A DNA stretch of 64,000 nt. Origin: Zobellia russellii (GTDB lineage Bacteria; Bacteroidota; Bacteroidia; Flavobacteriales; Flavobacteriaceae). Where the stretch lies: contig NZ_JACSOI010000002.1 in the NCBI RefSeq assembly GCF_018728565.1, forward strand, positions 372,001 through 436,000. The letters run 5' to 3'. Each line of letters starts with the position of its first letter. Position 1 is the stretch's first letter. The notes below the pieces were generated by a model, which was not told where the DNA came from, searched no databases, and saw only the letters and a list, made by a program, of their open reading frames with translations. The position numbers and the translations under genes are program-made. Below are positions 27,935 through 36,930 of the stretch, piece by piece.

Positions 27935-29368
27935 ATGAACTCGTATAGCGTAAAAGAACTACTTTCAGAAAACCTCTTACTACAAGAAGTAACTATAAAC
28001 GGATGGGTAAAAGCATTCCGAAGCAATCGCTTTATAGCCCTGAACGATGGGTCTACTATTAACAACCTGCAATGTGTTGTAGATTTTGAATCGTTTGACG
28101 AGAGCGTCTTAAAACAAATTAACACCGGAGCAGCTGTAAAGATTACGGGTACTTTGGTGGAAAGTCAAGGAAAAGGCCAGAAAGTTGAAATTCAGGTAAG
28201 CGACCTAGCCGTTCTTGGTGCCGCAGACCCGGAAACCTATCCTATTCAACCTAAAAAGCACTCATTAGAGTTTTTGAGGGAAAAAGCACATTTGCGCATA
28301 CGTACCAATACGTTTGCTGCCATAATGAGGGTTCGTTCCGCATTGTCTTTTGCCATTCACCAGTATTTTCAACAAAACGGATTCAACTATTTTCATGCAC
28401 CTATCATAACAGGTTCCGATGCCGAAGGTGCGGGAGAAATGTTTAAAGTAACAACTCTAGATAGCAAGAAACCACCATTGACCGAAGATGGCGAAATCAA
28501 TTATAAAGAGGATTTCTTTGGAAAGGAAACCAATTTAACGGTTTCCGGACAGCTTGAAGCGGAAACGTATGCTATGGCATTGGGCAAGGTATATACTTTT
28601 GGCCCCACTTTTCGCGCAGAGAACAGTAACACATCTAGACATTTGGCAGAATTTTGGATGATAGAGCCGGAAATGGCTTTCTTTGACCTTAACGATAACA
28701 TGGATCTTGCCGAAGATTTTATAAAAAACGTTATAAAATACGTTTTGGAAAACTGCCAAGACGACCTTGAATTTTTGGAAAAACGTCTTTTAGACGAGGA
28801 AAAAACTAAGCCACAGGCAGAACGAAGTGAAATGCCGCTGATTGAAAAGTTGAAATTTGTATCGGAGAACAGCTTCAAACGCGTAAGTTATACCGAAGCC
28901 ATAGATATTCTAAGAAACAGCAAACCCAACAAGAAGAAAAAATTCCAATATCCTATAAACGAATGGGGTGCCGATTTACAAAGTGAGCATGAACGTTTCT
29001 TGGTAGAGAAACATTTTAAGTGCCCGGTTATTTTATTTGATTATCCTGCCAAAATAAAAGCGTTCTACATGCGCTTAAACGAAGATGGCAAGACCGTACG
29101 TGCCATGGATATACTTTTTCCCGGAATTGGCGAAATTGTAGGTGGTTCTCAACGTGAGGAGCGCCTAGACGTCCTAAAAGAAAAAATGGCCGCTCTAGGG
29201 ATAGATGAGGAAGAACTATGGTGGTATCTAGACCTTAGAAAGTTTGGTAGTGCCGTTCATAGTGGTTTTGGTCTTGGATTTGAGCGTTTGGTACTTTTTG
29301 CTACGGGCATGGGTAATATTCGTGATGTAATTCCTTTTCCACGAACTCCCCAAAATGCAGAATTTTAG
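27935..29368 (+). CDS. asnS: Asparagine--tRNA ligase
   Basis: Class II synthetase charging tRNA-Asn. The 477 residues begin with an OB-fold anticodon-binding domain ([22 protein letters not shown]). They then have the catalytic core with motif 2 ([25 protein letters not shown]) and motif 3 ([28 protein letters not shown]). [16 protein letters not shown] and the absence of an AspRS-type insertion favour AsnRS. It is 42 nt upstream of rpoN with no terminator between them, so the two are probably cotranscribed. Confidence 0.97.
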   Translation: MNSYSVKELLSENLLLQEVTINGWVKAFRSNRFIALNDGSTINNLQCVVDFESFDESVLKQINTGAAVKITGTLVESQGKGQKVEIQVSDLAVLGAADPETYPIQPKKHSLEFLREKAHLRIRTNTFAAIMRVRSALSFAIHQYFQQNGFNYFHAPIITGSDAEGAGEMFKVTTLDSKKPPLTEDGEINYKEDFFGKETNLTVSGQLEAETYAMALGKVYTFGPTFRAENSNTSRHLAEFWMIEPEMAFFDLNDNMDLAEDFIKNVIKYVLENCQDDLEFLEKRLLDEEKTKPQAERSEMPLIEKLKFVSENSFKRVSYTEAIDILRNSKPNKKKKFQYPINEWGADLQSEHERFLVEKHFKCPVILFDYPAKIKAFYMRLNEDGKTVRAMDILFPGIGEIVGGSQREERLDVLKEKMAALGIDEEELWWYLDLRKFGSAVHSGFGLGFERLVLFATGMGNIRDVIPFPRTPQNAEF

Positions 29369-29410
29369 TTAGAAATAGTTATCTTAGAAGGCAAGCTATA
29401 TTAGTCCTAA

Positions 29411-30871
29411 ATGCTAAAACAACACTTACAGTTTAAATTATCGCAGAAGCTATCTCCTCAGCAGATACAGCTAATGAAGTTGATTCAGTTGCCTACTCAG
29501 GCTTTTGAACAGCGACTAAAGCAAGAGCTAGAGGAAAACCCTGCATTGGAAAGCGGCAAGGAAGATTTAGACGCAATGGACGATGAGTTTGCGGACACTT
29601 ACGAAAATGAAGATTCGGATAGTGAAATCATTTCCGCGGAAGACATCAATATTGATGACTATTTAAGTGATGATGAAATACCGGACTACCGAACCAAAGC
29701 CAACAACTATAGCTCGGACGACGAGGAAAAAAACGTCCCCTACGCGGCGGGCACTTCATTCAATCAATATTTACTAAACCAACTTAACACGGTTTACTTA
29801 AATGATGAAGAATGGAGTATTGCCGAATTTTTAGTTGGGAGTGTAGATGAAAGTGGCTACATCCGTAGACCGATAGCCGATATTACGGACGACCTAGCTT
29901 TCACTCAGAATATCTATACTGACGAAGAAACAATTGAAAAGGTTTTAAAGTTGGTTCAAAAACTAGACCCTCCGGGCGTTGCGGCCCGTTCGCTTGAAGA
30001 ATGCCTTATCATTCAACTAAAACGAAAAGAAACTACTCCAAGTGTTGAACTCGCCATCACTATTCTTGAAAAGTCTTTTGAGCAGTTCACCAAAAAGCAT
30101 TATAAGAAGCTTATTCAGAAGTACAATATTTCTGAAGAACAACTTAGAGATGCTATTTCCGAAATTGAGAAACTAAACCCAAAACCTGGGGGCTCTTATT
30201 CCGGAAACAACAGGATGATAGAGCATGTCGTCCCCGATTTTTCCATTCGCATTGTAGATGGGGAACTAGAACTTACCCTTAACGGCAGAAATGCACCGGA
30301 GCTGCATGTCTCTAGGGAATACAACAACATGCTTAAAGGCTATAAAGACGCTAAGAAAAAATCAAAATCGCAAAAAGATACAGTCCTATTCATTAAGCAA
30401 AAATTAGACGCTGCCAAATGGTTCATAGATGCCATTAGACAACGGCAACAGACGCTTTTCATTACCATGAACTCTATCATGCACTACCAATCCGAGTACT
30501 TTCTTACCGGAGACGAGCGCAACCTTCGCCCAATGATACTAAAGGATATTGCAGATGAAATAGAAATGGATGTATCTACCGTATCCCGAGTTGCGAACAG
30601 CAAGTACGTTGATACCCCTTACGGCACCAAATTGATTAAAGAGTTTTTCTCAGAGTCAATGAAAAACGACCAAGGTGAGGATGTTTCTACCAAGGAAATC
30701 AAGAAAATTCTTGAAACGGTTATTGGCGAAGAATCCAAGAAAAAACCCCTTACAGACGACAAATTAGCAGCGATATTAAAAGAAAAAGGCTACCCTATAG
30801 CCCGTAGAACGGTTGCCAAATATAGAGAGCAGCTAGACATTCCTGTAGCACGATTGCGCAAACAAATTTAA
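29411..30871 (+). CDS. rpoN: RNA polymerase sigma-54 factor
   Basis: Sigma-54 directs RNA polymerase to -24/-12 promoters and needs an enhancer-binding ATPase. The 486 residues show the Gln/Leu-rich region I (QFKLSQKLSPQQIQLMKLIQLP), an acidic region II (about 50-105), the core-binding domain, a helix-turn-helix (KDIADEIEMDVSTVSRVANSKYV) and the RpoN box ARRTVAKYRE at the C-terminus. No enhancer-binding protein gene lies nearby. It overlaps the next gene by one base. Confidence 0.97.
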   Translation: MLKQHLQFKLSQKLSPQQIQLMKLIQLPTQAFEQRLKQELEENPALESGKEDLDAMDDEFADTYENEDSDSEIISAEDINIDDYLSDDEIPDYRTKANNYSSDDEEKNVPYAAGTSFNQYLLNQLNTVYLNDEEWSIAEFLVGSVDESGYIRRPIADITDDLAFTQNIYTDEETIEKVLKLVQKLDPPGVAARSLEECLIIQLKRKETTPSVELAITILEKSFEQFTKKHYKKLIQKYNISEEQLRDAISEIEKLNPKPGGSYSGNNRMIEHVVPDFSIRIVDGELELTLNGRNAPELHVSREYNNMLKGYKDAKKKSKSQKDTVLFIKQKLDAAKWFIDAIRQRQQTLFITMNSIMHYQSEYFLTGDERNLRPMILKDIADEIEMDVSTVSRVANSKYVDTPYGTKLIKEFFSESMKNDQGEDVSTKEIKKILETVIGEESKKKPLTDDKLAAILKEKGYPIARRTVAKYREQLDIPVARLRKQI

Positions 30872-31476
30872 TGAAGGTTTTCTTAAAGGCTATATCCTAC
30901 GTTTTTCACCCATTGTTCATTCCTGTAGCAGGAACTTTAGCCTACTTTCTAATTACGCCAAAATATAGCCCTATAGCCATTCAAAGTGCGAATGTCTTAC
31001 CCATATTTATCTTAACGGTAATCATTCCTATAATCGTCTATTTTATACTTAAGAATTTAGGTTTGGTAACGAGTATTTTTATGTCATCTGCCAGGGAGCG
31101 TAGATACCCAATATACATTCACATTACTTTACTGCTATTCGTGGTTTACAAGGTTATTCCCAACACCAATATTGCTGAATTACACTTTTACTTTGTTGGA
31201 CTCATAATCGCGTCTCTAACCACCCTAATTACGTTATTTTTTAAATTAAAAATAAGTATGCACCTCATGGGTATGGGGAGCTTGGTTATGTTTCTAACGG
31301 CACTAAGCATTCACTTTGAGGTAAACATAACCTTAGGGCTGAGCATATTTACATTGCTAACGGGACTGGTAGCTACTTCCAGACTATATCTCAAGACACA
31401 CACAAGAGCAGAGATAATACTAGGATTTTTAGTTGGCTTTCTTTCGCAGCTAATGATTATACGCTTCTGGCTTTAA
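30871..31476 (+). CDS. PAP2-like integral membrane protein
   Basis: A 201-residue protein with six predicted membrane helices; its ATG overlaps the rpoN stop (TAATG). The C-terminal half (SMHLMGMGSL, then ATSRLYLKTHTRAEIILGFLVG) resembles the C2-C3 region of PAP2 phosphatases, where Ser/His and Arg/His/Asp residues form the active site. Here the last acidic residue is Glu in HTRAEI. The first PAP2 motif (KxxxxxxRP) is not clear, so activity on lipid phosphates is uncertain. Translational coupling to rpoN is common in flavobacteria; no functional link is known. Confidence 0.75.
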   Translation: MKVFLKAISYVFHPLFIPVAGTLAYFLITPKYSPIAIQSANVLPIFILTVIIPIIVYFILKNLGLVTSIFMSSARERRYPIYIHITLLLFVVYKVIPNTNIAELHFYFVGLIIASLTTLITLFFKLKISMHLMGMGSLVMFLTALSIHFEVNITLGLSIFTLLTGLVATSRLYLKTHTRAEIILGFLVGFLSQLMIIRFWL

Positions 31477-31484
31477 AACTTGGT

Positions 31485-32174
31485 CTATAAGATGTAGAAA
31501 ATAAGCCCTATTCTAAGTGGTTTGGTATTTAAACTCTCGTTTCCTACTACCACATTATCGTTAAAAACCCCAGTTAAAGAATAATAGGCATGCAAGTTAA
31601 AGGTATTATATCCAAAGTTTAAGGTAAGTCCATATTGAAAGTCACGAATATCTTCATTATAAAAAGATATTTTACTAGTATCCACAGGCACCAACTTGGA
31701 CCTTCCACCAAAAACATAGCCAAATTTCATCCCAGCATACAACCTCCAAAACTTATACTCAGAGGCTGTAGAGTTTCTCCAACGCACCTCAAAAGGCACC
31801 TCCAACATATGAGTTTCAATTTTATTACGCTCAAAGTCATTATCACTCTCAAGTATACTATACGAAATTCCCGAAGCTGTTTCCTCTGCTTTAAGATTGG
31901 AATAATAGGAATATACCCCATAACCAAACCCAAGCCCTAACGCGGTAGTACGACTATGATTTAAAGGGATATCCTTTATAAAACCCGCCTGCAGACCATA
32001 AGACAGGTTTCGCTGACTTACACCTTCTGGCTGATCTAAAAGAAAGTTATAGGTTATACCAATGTAAAATTGATCTTCAAAATATCTAGAATCAACGACT
32101 GTTGAATCTCCTACCACTTGACCATACATGCCATAGCAGCACATAAAAAACAGAATAACAACATAACGAATCAT
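31485..32174 (-). CDS. Outer-membrane beta-barrel protein (porin/PorT-like)
   Basis: A 229-residue protein with signal peptide (1-18, ending MYGQ) and alternating amphipathic strands ending in aromatic residues (FYIGITYNF, GLGFGYGVYSYY, WRLYAGMKFGYVFGG, LRIGLIFYIL). The final strand ends in hydrophobic and aromatic residues, as BAM substrates do. It resembles the flavobacterial outer membrane beta-barrel family that also contains PorT of the type IX secretion system, but I cannot assign it to PorT itself. An exact -7 box (TAATTTTG, minus 32186-32179) lies five bases before the ATG, so the mRNA may be leaderless. Confidence 0.7.
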   Translation of the reverse strand: MIRYVVILFFMCCYGMYGQVVGDSTVVDSRYFEDQFYIGITYNFLLDQPEGVSQRNLSYGLQAGFIKDIPLNHSRTTALGLGFGYGVYSYYSNLKAEETASGISYSILESDNDFERNKIETHMLEVPFEVRWRNSTASEYKFWRLYAGMKFGYVFGGRSKLVPVDTSKISFYNEDIRDFQYGLTLNFGYNTFNLHAYYSLTGVFNDNVVVGNESLNTKPLRIGLIFYIL

Positions 32175-32196
32175 AACTCAAAATTAAGCAAATAAA

Positions 32197-32226
32197 AAGC
32201 GCCTCAGAAAAAATTCTGAGGCGCTT
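32197..32226 (-). terminator. Terminator of the exbB-exbD operon
   Basis: Perfect 13-bp stem AAGCGCCTCAGAA / TTCTGAGGCGCTT with an AAAA loop. On the minus strand it is followed by TTTATTTG, and it separates the TonB energiser operon from the barrel gene. Confidence 0.88.
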
Positions 32227-32247
32227 GTCATATAAGTTTAAGAAACG

Positions 32248-32730
32248 CTACTGCAAGTTATTAAAAGCATCTCCATCGTAAGTTGTATAGTTAACTTTCA
32301 ATGCATTTACCTCTCTTAACTGTTGTTTAATATCAGATATTAAACCCATGTTAGCATTCTTATCTACTTTTAAAGCCGTTGTCAAAACATTTTGAAGTTC
32401 CTGTGGCTTCTTTGCTCTTTCTTGTAGAATATAATCACCTACATCAGAAGGAGAAGAAAACTTATCGTTCAATTGAATTCTAGCTTCCTTTCCAAATTGA
32501 GCTACATACTGAGACGTTGGCTCACCTACGTAAATATATATTACCCGGTCCTTCTTTTCCAATTTCTTGGTCTCACTAGCGTTAGGCAAAGTATTCTCTA
32601 CTTTCAATGTGTTATCTTTCATAACCGTTACGGTCATAAAAAAGAATAAAAGCATAAATACAATATCAGGTAACGCAGCAGTATTTACCGCTGGTAAACC
32701 TCCGTCCTTTTTCTTTTTAAACTTTGACAT
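32248..32730 (-). CDS. exbD: ExbD/TolR-family biopolymer transport protein (second copy)
   Basis: A 160-residue protein with a basic cytoplasmic N-terminus, one membrane helix bearing the essential Asp (ALPDIVFMLLFFFM, Asp about 22), and a periplasmic domain. With ExbB it forms the proton channel that energises TonB. It is the last gene of exbB-x-exbD-exbD. A 23-nt gap separates it from the first ExbD. The two ExbD copies differ strongly, so they probably form a mixed complex or act on different TonB proteins. Confidence 0.92.
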   Translation of the reverse strand: MSKFKKKKDGGLPAVNTAALPDIVFMLLFFFMTVTVMKDNTLKVENTLPNASETKKLEKKDRVIYIYVGEPTSQYVAQFGKEARIQLNDKFSSPSDVGDYILQERAKKPQELQNVLTTALKVDKNANMGLISDIKQQLREVNALKVNYTTYDGDAFNNLQ

Positions 32731-32753
32731 ATATTATTCTTTTATACTCTTAA

Positions 32754-33380
32754 TTAATTGGATGATCCGGTCTCTGCCTCAGACAACTTCTGTGGAAATA
32801 AATCTTGTATCCTTTTAACCTTCTCCTTTAGATCCTCTTTTCTACCGGAATCAGTTTCTGGATTCAAATATTCAGCTTCCATATCAGTAAAATCTCTCTT
32901 ATAAAGACGTTGAGCCTCACGGTTTCTTAAATCGTTGTAAGCCCCTACCAATTCGTTTTGAACCGTTATATAAGTGCTATACTTTGTCTCACGATCGTTC
33001 TTTAAAGAAATAATAGCTTTTGCCGGGTTATCAGATGACTCAGCGAGCCTCTTTCCTTGGCAGTAACTACAATATTCAGGAGAACCTGATGGTGCACCGC
33101 CGTTGTCCAAGAAAGCAACAGCCTTTTCTCTTAACTTTTTAATATCGGTAAGCTCATCTTCTACTAACAATTGACCATTACGGTTTATGTTAACGGTAAA
33201 GATGTTCTTTTCCTTAATTACCGGTGGCTCTTCCGTAGGCGGCTCAATAGGTGGCAACATACGATCCAAACCTGCATCCGTTTCAATGGTTGTGGTAACC
33301 AAGAAAAATATTAGTAGCAAGAATGCTATGTCTGCCATTGATCCGGCGTTTACCTCTGCTGGTCCTCCTCTTCTAGACAT
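32754..33380 (-). CDS. exbD: ExbD/TolR-family protein with an inserted CxxC segment
   Basis: A 208-residue ExbD with the essential Asp in its only membrane helix (SMADIAFLLLIFFLV). It is longer than the usual 130-150 residues. An insertion in the periplasmic domain contains EYCSYCQGKR (two Cys three apart, near residue 107-110), and a charged helical tail (about 160-205) follows. The Cys pair would lie in the oxidising periplasm and could form a disulfide or bind metal; this is inference. Similar long ExbDs occur in other flavobacteria. Confidence 0.92.
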   Translation of the reverse strand: MSRRGGPAEVNAGSMADIAFLLLIFFLVTTTIETDAGLDRMLPPIEPPTEEPPVIKEKNIFTVNINRNGQLLVEDELTDIKKLREKAVAFLDNGGAPSGSPEYCSYCQGKRLAESSDNPAKAIISLKNDRETKYSTYITVQNELVGAYNDLRNREAQRLYKRDFTDMEAEYLNPETDSGRKEDLKEKVKRIQDLFPQKLSEAETGSSN

Positions 33381-33395
33381 AATTTAGTTCTTTAT

Positions 33396-33836
33396 TTATT
33401 TAATCATTTTTCTCACACCACCCCAAAGCATAGATCCTATAGCTACAAGAGTTAATATGAAAAATACATTTATGCCCGCTCCGATTTGCTTTATTTCAGA
33501 TTCATCGGTAACTATACCTCTTTCGGCCATTTTTTCAATGCTAACATCTGTTCCGCTAGCCATTACAAAGCCAATCCCAACAACCAAAAGGAATCCAACA
33601 ACTACAAATAGTGTTTTCTTCAAATTAGCTGGATTAGAAAATAGGTTTTTAAGAGCAAATACAAGACTGAACACTACCGCTATGCCTAATAGCAACCATG
33701 TAATAGCGAACATTGCATTAAGAGCTCCGTTGTCGACAGCCTCGGCAGCCGGCATTTCAGACTCTGGAAGCATGAACCACAAGGCAGCGCCTATCAAGCC
33801 CACAACAACCAATATAATCTTTACAATTTTGTGCAT
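33396..33836 (-). CDS. Small integral membrane protein of the TonB energiser operon
   Basis: A 146-residue protein with four predicted membrane helices (about 5-22, 40-64, 76-95, 122-142). It has no recognised domain and no obvious catalytic residue. It sits between exbB and the first exbD, with 24- and 15-nt spacers, and this exbB-x-exbD-exbD order is common in Bacteroidota. It is therefore probably an accessory subunit or assembly factor of the TonB motor. No signal peptide other than the first helix is seen. Confidence 0.75.
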   Translation of the reverse strand: MHKIVKIILVVVGLIGAALWFMLPESEMPAAEAVDNGALNAMFAITWLLLGIAVVFSLVFALKNLFSNPANLKKTLFVVVGFLLVVGIGFVMASGTDVSIEKMAERGIVTDESEIKQIGAGINVFFILTLVAIGSMLWGGVRKMIK

Positions 33837-33860
33837 AATTTAAGGTATTACGTGTGCGAC

Positions 33861-34607
33861 TTATTTTTTGTGATCCACCAACATATCTATCAAAACGATA
33901 GATGAATCTTCCATATCATTAACGATACTATCAATTTTTGCAATGATATAGTTATAGAAAATTTGAAGGATAATAGCAGTAATAAGACCAAATACCGTTG
34001 TTAATAATGCTACCTGGATATCACCTGCAATAAGAGATGCACTTAAGTTACCAACAGCACTAATTTTCTGGAAGGCCTGAATCATACCAATTACCGTACC
34101 CATGAAACCAAGCATTGGAGCAATAGCGATAAATAAAGACAACCAAGAAACGTTTTTCTCCAATTGACCCATTTGAACACCACCATAAGCTACAACAGCT
34201 TTTTCAGCAGACTCTACACTTTCTCCAGCTCTATCCAAACCCTGGTAGTAAATGGAAGCAACAGGTCCTTTAGTGTTTCTACAAACTTCTTTAGCAGCTT
34301 CAACACCACCCGATGCCAATGCATCTTCTACTTGTTGTCTTAGTTTGGCAGTATTTGTAGTTGCCATGTTCAAATAGATGATTCTTTCGATCGCTACCGC
34401 AAGACCAAGAATCAAACACAAAAGAACAATACCCATAAAGCCGGCACCACCTTGTATAAACATTTCTTTCAACACTTGGGTGAAACCTTTTTCAGCTTCA
34501 GCCGGGGCATCTTGCAGCATCATTGCTGTATTAGCCATTGCATTAACAGTATTTGTACTCATTACAAACAACCCGCCCACGGCTAGGATAGAGGATAATT
34601 TTTTCAT
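33861..34607 (-). CDS. exbB: MotA/TolQ/ExbB proton channel protein
   Basis: A 248-residue protein with an N-terminal hydrophobic segment and three further helices. The MotA/TolQ/ExbB core has GFMGTVIGMIQAFQKIS and QVALLTTVFGLITAIILQIFYNY, which contribute the channel's helix 2 and 3. It powers TonB-dependent uptake of iron complexes, vitamins and glycans, matching the two TonB receptors in this window. It is the first gene of the four-gene operon; upstream (minus 34648-34641) TATCTTTA is one base from the -7 consensus. Confidence 0.95.
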   Translation of the reverse strand: MKKLSSILAVGGLFVMSTNTVNAMANTAMMLQDAPAEAEKGFTQVLKEMFIQGGAGFMGIVLLCLILGLAVAIERIIYLNMATTNTAKLRQQVEDALASGGVEAAKEVCRNTKGPVASIYYQGLDRAGESVESAEKAVVAYGGVQMGQLEKNVSWLSLFIAIAPMLGFMGTVIGMIQAFQKISAVGNLSASLIAGDIQVALLTTVFGLITAIILQIFYNYIIAKIDSIVNDMEDSSIVLIDMLVDHKK

Positions 34608-34851
34608 TTGTTCAAACTTAAATTAGTTATTTAATAGGGTTAAAGATAAAAAAAAATCACAATAAAAAAAGTAAAACTTCGTTGCATCGGGGAAGTGGTT
34701 GCCAAATACTGAGCAAGACATTGAAACAGGTTTTCATACCCGTGTCCGTGCCCGAACGAATCAAGCATAGACCTCCATTTTGCATATAAAAATTAAACTT
34801 ACAAATATTTCCAGTTCAAACTAATTTAAACTGAAAAATCTTTTTGTTCTG

Positions 34852-34939
34852 CAGAGAGGAAGGGATTCGAACCCTCGATACACTTTTGGTGTATACACAC
34901 TTTCCAGGCGTGCGCCTTCGACCACTCGGCCACCTCTCT
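34852..34939 (-). tRNA. tRNA-Ser (anticodon GGA)
   Basis: 88-nt class II tRNA. The acceptor AGAGAGG / CCTCTCT pairs over 7 bp with discriminator G. The anticodon loop CTGGAAA (GGA) lies in a CACGC/GTGTG stem, and there is a long variable arm and a GGTTCGAATCC T-arm. CCA is not encoded. The 225 bp between this tRNA and exbB contain nothing recognisable. Confidence 0.95.
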
Positions 34940-35050
34940 ATTTTAAACCTGTCCTTTTCTACCTTTTTACAAAAACAGACCAGACAAGATCACCCTTTTT
35001 AAGGGGTGCCCAAATAACAAAAAAAATATTAGTTGATGAAATTAAAACTA

Positions 35051-36085
35051 TTAATTTTCTTGAATCTCTCCACGTAGCGAAGTCTCAAATATACTCTTGA
35101 ACAATTTTGGCGATACATTATTACCCAAAAGGTACATTAACTTGGCAATTGCAGCTTCGGTCGTAATGTCTTTACCATTAATAACTTGCAGCCGCTCCAA
35201 CTGTTTACTTGTTTCATAACGCCCCATAGAAACACTACCTCCCGAGCATTGTGTAACATTTACAATATGAATATTATTTTCTTTTGCCTTTTCTAAAATA
35301 TCTATGACCCAAGGCTCATTTGGCGCATTTCCGGCTCCATATGTTTCCAAAATTAAACCTTTTAATCCCGGAATAGCCACCACACTTTCCAAAACAGCAG
35401 ACCCAATACCTGGAAAAAGCTTCAAAACCACAACATTGGTATCCATATTTTTATGGACCTTGAACCTTTTGCGCCTCACATAAGGTAGCAAATATTCTTC
35501 ACTTACCTTTAAATGAACACCGGACTCAATCAATTCAGGGTAATTTAATGATGCGAACGCCTGAAAATGCTCCGCATTTATTTTGGTGGTACGATTGGCC
35601 CTGTACAATTTATATTCAAAATAAAGGCCTACCTCTTGCACTACAGGCCTTTTGTTTCGCTGCAAAGCCGCTATTTGAATGGACGTAATCAAATTTTCCT
35701 TTGCATCTGTCCGCAAATCCCCAATGGGCAATTGCGATCCGGTAAAAATGACCGGCTTGGCCAAATTTTCCAACATAAAACTTAATGCAGAAGCTGTATA
35801 ACTCATAGTATCACTACCATGAAGTACCACAAACCCATCATGGGAATCATAATGACCCTCTACAATAGAAGCTATCTCTGCCCAATGCTTTGGGTTCATA
35901 TTGGAAGAATCTATCGGTTCCTCAAAAGAAACGGAATCAATGGTACAATCCAACTGCTTTAACTCGGGTATATTCTTTAGTAATTTATCAAAATTAAATG
36001 CCTTAAGCGCCCCCGACTCATAATCCTTGACCATACCTATAGTACCGCCCGTGTATATTAAAAGGATGTTACTTTTATCTCCCAA
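35051..36085 (-). CDS. ansA: Type I L-asparaginase
   Basis: Hydrolyses asparagine to aspartate in the cytoplasm. The 344 residues carry both catalytic triplets: YTGGTIG with Thr15, and HGSDTM with Asp92-Thr93 region. There is no signal peptide, consistent with AnsA. The start must be TTG at 36085: the ATG a few bases upstream is followed at once by an in-frame stop, and the next ATG falls inside the conserved N-terminal motif. It follows tatD by 40 nt, so the two probably form an operon. Confidence 0.93.
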   Translation of the reverse strand: MGDKSNILLIYTGGTIGMVKDYESGALKAFNFDKLLKNIPELKQLDCTIDSVSFEEPIDSSNMNPKHWAEIASIVEGHYDSHDGFVVLHGSDTMSYTASALSFMLENLAKPVIFTGSQLPIGDLRTDAKENLITSIQIAALQRNKRPVVQEVGLYFEYKLYRANRTTKINAEHFQAFASLNYPELIESGVHLKVSEEYLLPYVRRKRFKVHKNMDTNVVVLKLFPGIGSAVLESVVAIPGLKGLILETYGAGNAPNEPWVIDILEKAKENNIHIVNVTQCSGGSVSMGRYETSKQLERLQVINGKDITTEAAIAKLMYLLGNNVSPKLFKSIFETSLRGEIQEN

Positions 36086-36125
36086 ACCCTACATATTTAT
36101 TTTTAAACTGAATAAACAGGACGTT

Positions 36126-36893
36126 TTAGACCCCAAATACCTGCTTTGAATTTTCTGTGGTGACATCTGCTATTAGCTCCGTAGACACATTATAAACATC
36201 GGCCAGTTTTTCAAGCACGTTCATAAGGTATGCACTTTCGTTTCGTTTTCCACGATAAGGTACCGGAGCCAGGTAAGGCGAATCGGTCTCCAAAACGATG
36301 TGCTCCAGGGGAATTTCAGCCAAAAACGTATCTATTTTTCCATTTTTGAAGGTAACCACACCACCAATACCCAGCTTCATATTGTAGGATATTGCTTTCT
36401 GGGCCTGTTCCAAATTCCCCGTAAAACAATGGAAAATTCCATGCAAATCATCTCCTTTCTCACTCTCCAAAACCGCAAAAACCTCATCAAAAGCATCACG
36501 ACAATGGATAACAATGGGCAATTTATACTTTTTTGCCAACTGAATCTGCGCCCTAAAAGCGTTTTGTTGCTCCTTTAAAAAGGTTTTATCCCAAAACAAA
36601 TCAATGCCAATTTCACCAACGGCATAAAAATTACGTTGCTCAAGCATCTCCTCTACATGGCCCAACTCTTCCTTGTAATTCTCTTTTACATGAGTTGGAT
36701 GCAAGCCCATCATCAAAAAAATATGTTCCGGGTATGATTTCTCTAGCGCCAACATAGCACTTGTATAAGTTGAATCAATAGCTGGTATAAAAAACCGTTT
36801 TACACCAATGGCAATTGCCCTATCAATAGCAATTTCCCTATCCTCATCAAAAGCTTCACTGTATAAATGCGTATGGGTATCCGTTAGTATCAT
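36126..36893 (-). CDS. tatD: TatD-family metal-dependent hydrolase
   Basis: A 255-residue TIM-barrel hydrolase. The metal ligands are visible: THTHLY near the start (His7, His9), GEIGID (Glu), IVIHCRDAF (His), FHCFTG (His) and LETDSPYL (Asp). TatD proteins act as 3'-5' DNA/RNA nucleases or D-aminoacyl-type deacylases; the exact substrate is not fixed by sequence. An exact -7 box lies five bases before the ATG. The divergent retropepsin-like gene begins 37 bp away. Confidence 0.93.
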   Translation of the reverse strand: MILTDTHTHLYSEAFDEDREIAIDRAIAIGVKRFFIPAIDSTYTSAMLALEKSYPEHIFLMMGLHPTHVKENYKEELGHVEEMLEQRNFYAVGEIGIDLFWDKTFLKEQQNAFRAQIQLAKKYKLPIVIHCRDAFDEVFAVLESEKGDDLHGIFHCFTGNLEQAQKAISYNMKLGIGGVVTFKNGKIDTFLAEIPLEHIVLETDSPYLAPVPYRGKRNESAYLMNVLEKLADVYNVSTELIADVTTENSKQVFGV

Positions 36894-36897
36894 GCTG

Positions 36898-36917
36898 CAA
36901 AAATAGCCTTATCTTTG
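36898..36917. promoter_or_regulatory. Back-to-back divergent -7 boxes between tatD and the retropepsin-like gene
   Basis: Minus strand TATTTTTG followed by C (36905-36898) serves tatD and predicts a leaderless start. Plus strand TATCTTTG (36910-36917) serves the gene at 36931 with a leader of about 7 nt. The two boxes are four bases apart, so both promoters must overlap and cannot be occupied together. Confidence 0.55.
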
Positions 36918-36930
36918 ACAAAAAGAATAC

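Noticed and set aside
34690-34790. Forty-two-codon minus-strand frame between tRNA-Ser and exbB
   Set aside because: No hydrophobic or conserved pattern, no promoter box; likely chance.
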